Assembly (NCBI GenBank): GCA_900545185.1 | Contig: UQYH01000100.1 | Coordinates: forward strand, 1 to 8,027 | DNA: 8,027 nt | Origin: an uncultured Eubacteriales bacterium | Lineage (GTDB): Bacteria; Bacillota; Clostridia; UBA1381; UBA9506 | Direction of reading: 5' to 3' | Part shown: positions 6,250 through 8,027 of the stretch, one piece after another | How positions within the stretch are numbered: the stretch's first letter is position 1 | Layout: each line of letters opens with the position of its first letter | Made by a program: the position numbers and the translations under genes | The notes under the pieces: generated by a model | What the model was told of the DNA's origin: nothing | What the model saw: only the letters and a program-made list of their open reading frames with translations | Databases searched by the model: none

Positions 6250-7848
6250 TTAGGTACGTGCAGAGGGGCGAATGGCCGCCTCCAGCAAAAACGCACCGTC
6301 CGTTTGCAGCATTTCATCCAGCGCCGCCGCAATGTCGCGGTCATTATCCAGCCGCCGCGACGGAATGGCATAAGCCGCCGCCAGCTTGCAGTAATCGGGG
6401 TATGCGCCCAAATGCACATGCGGCGTACGCGCCGAAACACGCTCGGCCTCCCGTACCAGTCCCAAACAGTTGTTTTTAAACACAATCATTTTAATCGGCG
6501 CACGATTTTCCATCATGGCGGCCAGTTCGGCAAAGGCCATTTGAAAGCTGCCGTCCCCCTCTATGGCGATAACGGTTTTGTGCGGCGCATAAATTTTGGC
6601 GCCGATGGCCGCAGGCAGCCCGTACCCCATGGTGCCGAAGCCGCCGGAGGTTAAAAAAACATCGCCCGGCATAAAGCGAAAATAACGGCTTGTCCAAATT
6701 TGGTTCTGCCCCACCTCCGTGCTCAGCACAACGGGGACGGAAAGCTTTTGGCGCAAGGCCGCAAACAGCCGTTCGGGGGATACATACTTAGAAGCTGCCG
6801 CCTCACACGGGGTTATCTTCGGGGTTTGTATCCATTGCGGCAGGGGCGCCGTAAACTGTGCCGCAAGCAGCGGCAAAAACGCCTTGCAGTCGGCACAAAC
6901 CGCCAAATCGGCCGGGCAGTTTTTTTGAATCTCGGCCGGATCAATATCAATATGCAGCACCGCGGCACGTGCAGCCAGCTTGGCAGGCTGCGGCACGGTG
7001 CGCTCCGTAATGCGCGACCCGATAAACAAAATACAGTCCGCGCGATCAAAGGCCTCCCTTGCCGCCAAAGTACCGTGGATGCCCGTCATACCGCAAAACT
7101 GCGGAAAATCGGAGGGCAAGGCCGAAAGACCCATCATGGTACAAACAGAGGGCAGGCCGCTTGCCGCCAAAAACCGTACCAGCTCATGCTGCGCACCGCC
7201 GCTGACAACACCGCCGCCAAACACCGCCAGCGGCCGCTCGGCACGGCGCAAACGGTCTGCAAAGGCAGCCGCATCCTCCGCACGGGGCGCGTCCGGCAGC
7301 CGATAGCCGCAAAGGTGCGGCGGCTGCGGAGAGAACCAATCTATTTTTGTTTTTAACACATCAAAGGGTAAATCGATCACCACAGGGCCGGGACGGCCGC
7401 TTGCGGCAATGTAGAACGCATCGTTTACAATCTGAGGCAAATCGGCCGCATGCTTCACCAGGTAATTGTGCTTGGTAACGGGCGTTGTCACGCCGGTTGT
7501 ATCAACCTCCTGAAACGCGTCCGTTCCCACCTGTGCCGAAGCCACCTGCGCCGTTATGGCAATCAGGGGCACCGAATCCATATAGGCATTGGCCACGGCC
7601 GTCAGCAAATTGGTTGCGCCGGGGCCGGAGGTTGCCAAGCACACGCCGGGCTTGCCCGTGGTGCGAAAGCTGGCCGCCGCCATATGCGCCGCGCCCTGCT
7701 CCGTCCGCGCCAAAATATGCCGCAGGCCGCCTTCTTTTTGCAGGGCGGCATAAACGGGCGAAAGCGCCGCACCGGGATAGCCGAACAGTATCTCCGTTCC
7801 GTTTTGTTTTAATGTGCGCAGAAGCGCCTGCGCGGCGGTTATTTGCAT
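6250..7848 (-). CDS. ilvB: Acetolactate synthase catalytic subunit (IlvB-like), C-terminus short
   Basis: This 532-residue thiamine-diphosphate enzyme is expected to condense two pyruvates (or pyruvate and 2-oxobutyrate) to acetohydroxy acids, the first common step of branched-chain amino acid synthesis. Seen: GYPGAA near the N-terminus, catalytic E50 in RTEQGAAHM, TSGPGATNL, the ALS-specific QVGTDAFQEVDTTGVTTPVTKHN block, GRPGPVVIDLP, a central FAD/DHS-like domain with HIDIDPAEIQKN, and the cofactor motif GDG (431-433) with N459/N460. The usual Trp of LGMVRQWQ is Ala here (A468, LGLVREAE). The protein ends ...EAAIRPSART, lacking the roughly 20-residue tail (NV-P-MVPPGA type) usual in the family, and the stop touches a repeat copy. 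No ilvN small subunit follows. A GGGTG near 7854-7858 is a modest ribosome binding site for ATG 7848. It converges on the + strand operon. Confidence 0.88.
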   Translation of the reverse strand: MQITAAQALLRTLKQNGTEILFGYPGAALSPVYAALQKEGGLRHILARTEQGAAHMAAASFRTTGKPGVCLATSGPGATNLLTAVANAYMDSVPLIAITAQVASAQVGTDAFQEVDTTGVTTPVTKHNYLVKHAADLPQIVNDAFYIAASGRPGPVVIDLPFDVLKTKIDWFSPQPPHLCGYRLPDAPRAEDAAAFADRLRRAERPLAVFGGGVVSGGAQHELVRFLAASGLPSVCTMMGLSALPSDFPQFCGMTGIHGTLAAREAFDRADCILFIGSRITERTVPQPAKLAARAAVLHIDIDPAEIQKNCPADLAVCADCKAFLPLLAAQFTAPLPQWIQTPKITPCEAAASKYVSPERLFAALRQKLSVPVVLSTEVGQNQIWTSRYFRFMPGDVFLTSGGFGTMGYGLPAAIGAKIYAPHKTVIAIEGDGSFQMAFAELAAMMENRAPIKMIVFKNNCLGLVREAERVSARTPHVHLGAYPDYCKLAAAYAIPSRRLDNDRDIAAALDEMLQTDGAFLLEAAIRPSART

Positions 7849-7890
7849 ACAATCACCCGATCTTTTCTTGCGTCAGTCAGTCTACATGTA

Positions 7891-7919
7891 ATTGTAACAA
7901 TATTTTCGGCATTTGTCAA
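7891..7919 (-). promoter_or_regulatory. Sigma-A promoter with extended -10 for the ilvB-like gene
   Basis: Read on the - strand, a perfect TTGACA (7914-7919) is followed by a 17-nt spacer and TACAAT (7891-7896), with TG one base upstream of the -10 (extended -10). The predicted start is near 7884, giving a leader of about 36 nt. That is too short for a T-box or leader-peptide attenuator, so any amino-acid control would have to act at the promoter. Confidence 0.85.
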
Positions 7920-7959
7920 ATTTTCGAGGGGATTCCGCAAAAAAATGTAAGGCCGAAAA
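7903..7959. other. Inverted repeat spanning the ilvB promoter region
   Basis: TTTTCGGC (7903-7910) pairs with GCCGAAAA (7952-7959), and ATTT (7911-7914) with AAAT (7943-7946) across an uneven loop. The left half lies in the promoter spacer and the right half upstream of the -35. A regulator site is possible but unproven. Beyond it, 7960-8027 is AT-rich and I see no gene in it. Confidence 0.35.
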
Positions 7960-8027
7960 ATTTCAAAAAAGCTGTAATTATAACGAATTTCACCCAAAAA
8001 AGCAGTATATTTTACTTGTTTTTTGTG

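Noticed and set aside
7918..7935. CodY-like box near the ilvB promoter (AATTTTC...GATT)
   Set aside because: The second half has several mismatches and the wrong spacing compared with AATTTTCWGAAAATT, so the match is too weak.

Overview
The window looks like chromosomal DNA of a gut-type clostridial Firmicute, perhaps Oscillospiraceae-like. This is inferred from balanced-GC genes with AT-rich gaps, AGGAGG-type ribosome binding sites, consensus sigma-A promoters, the cofactor-independent phosphoglycerate mutase and the glycolytic gene order. No species can be named from the sequence alone.

Positions 1-4940 hold a compact lower-glycolysis operon on the + strand. A near-consensus promoter (11-39) drives a single-frame phosphoglycerate kinase/triosephosphate isomerase fusion (72-2000), then gpmI (2017-3540) and eno (3567-4883). 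The gaps are 16 and 26 nt, and a strong hairpin terminator (4900-4938) ends the unit. Together these proteins isomerise triose phosphates and carry 1,3-bisphosphoglycerate to phosphoenolpyruvate with one ATP-forming step. Glyceraldehyde-3-phosphate dehydrogenase and pyruvate kinase are not in the window. After the terminator comes a 280-residue cytoplasmic polysaccharide-deacetylase-like (NodB/CE4 fold) protein (5001-5843), followed by an apparently bidirectional terminator (5891-5934).

The 406-bp gap 5844-6249 has no credible protein gene. Most of it (5958-6234) is a compact element bounded by 28-bp inverted repeats that match at 26 positions. Just inside these ends lie two further nested inverted-repeat arms of 107 nt each, so the whole can fold as a three-way junction. 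The end repeats contain a tRNA T-arm-like motif (GGGTTCGA-TCCC), but no tRNA can be folded there. A third partial copy of the end repeat (6233-6249) touches the stop codon of the convergent gene. This looks like a dispersed non-autonomous repeat or structured-RNA element, and is the most unusual item here.

On the - strand, 7848-6250 encodes an acetolactate synthase catalytic subunit (IlvB-like). It has its own extended -10 promoter (7891-7919). Its C-terminus appears about 20 residues short of the family, exactly where the repeat begins, and no ilvN follows it. The remaining 7920-8027 is AT-rich intergenic DNA with one weak inverted repeat spanning the promoter.
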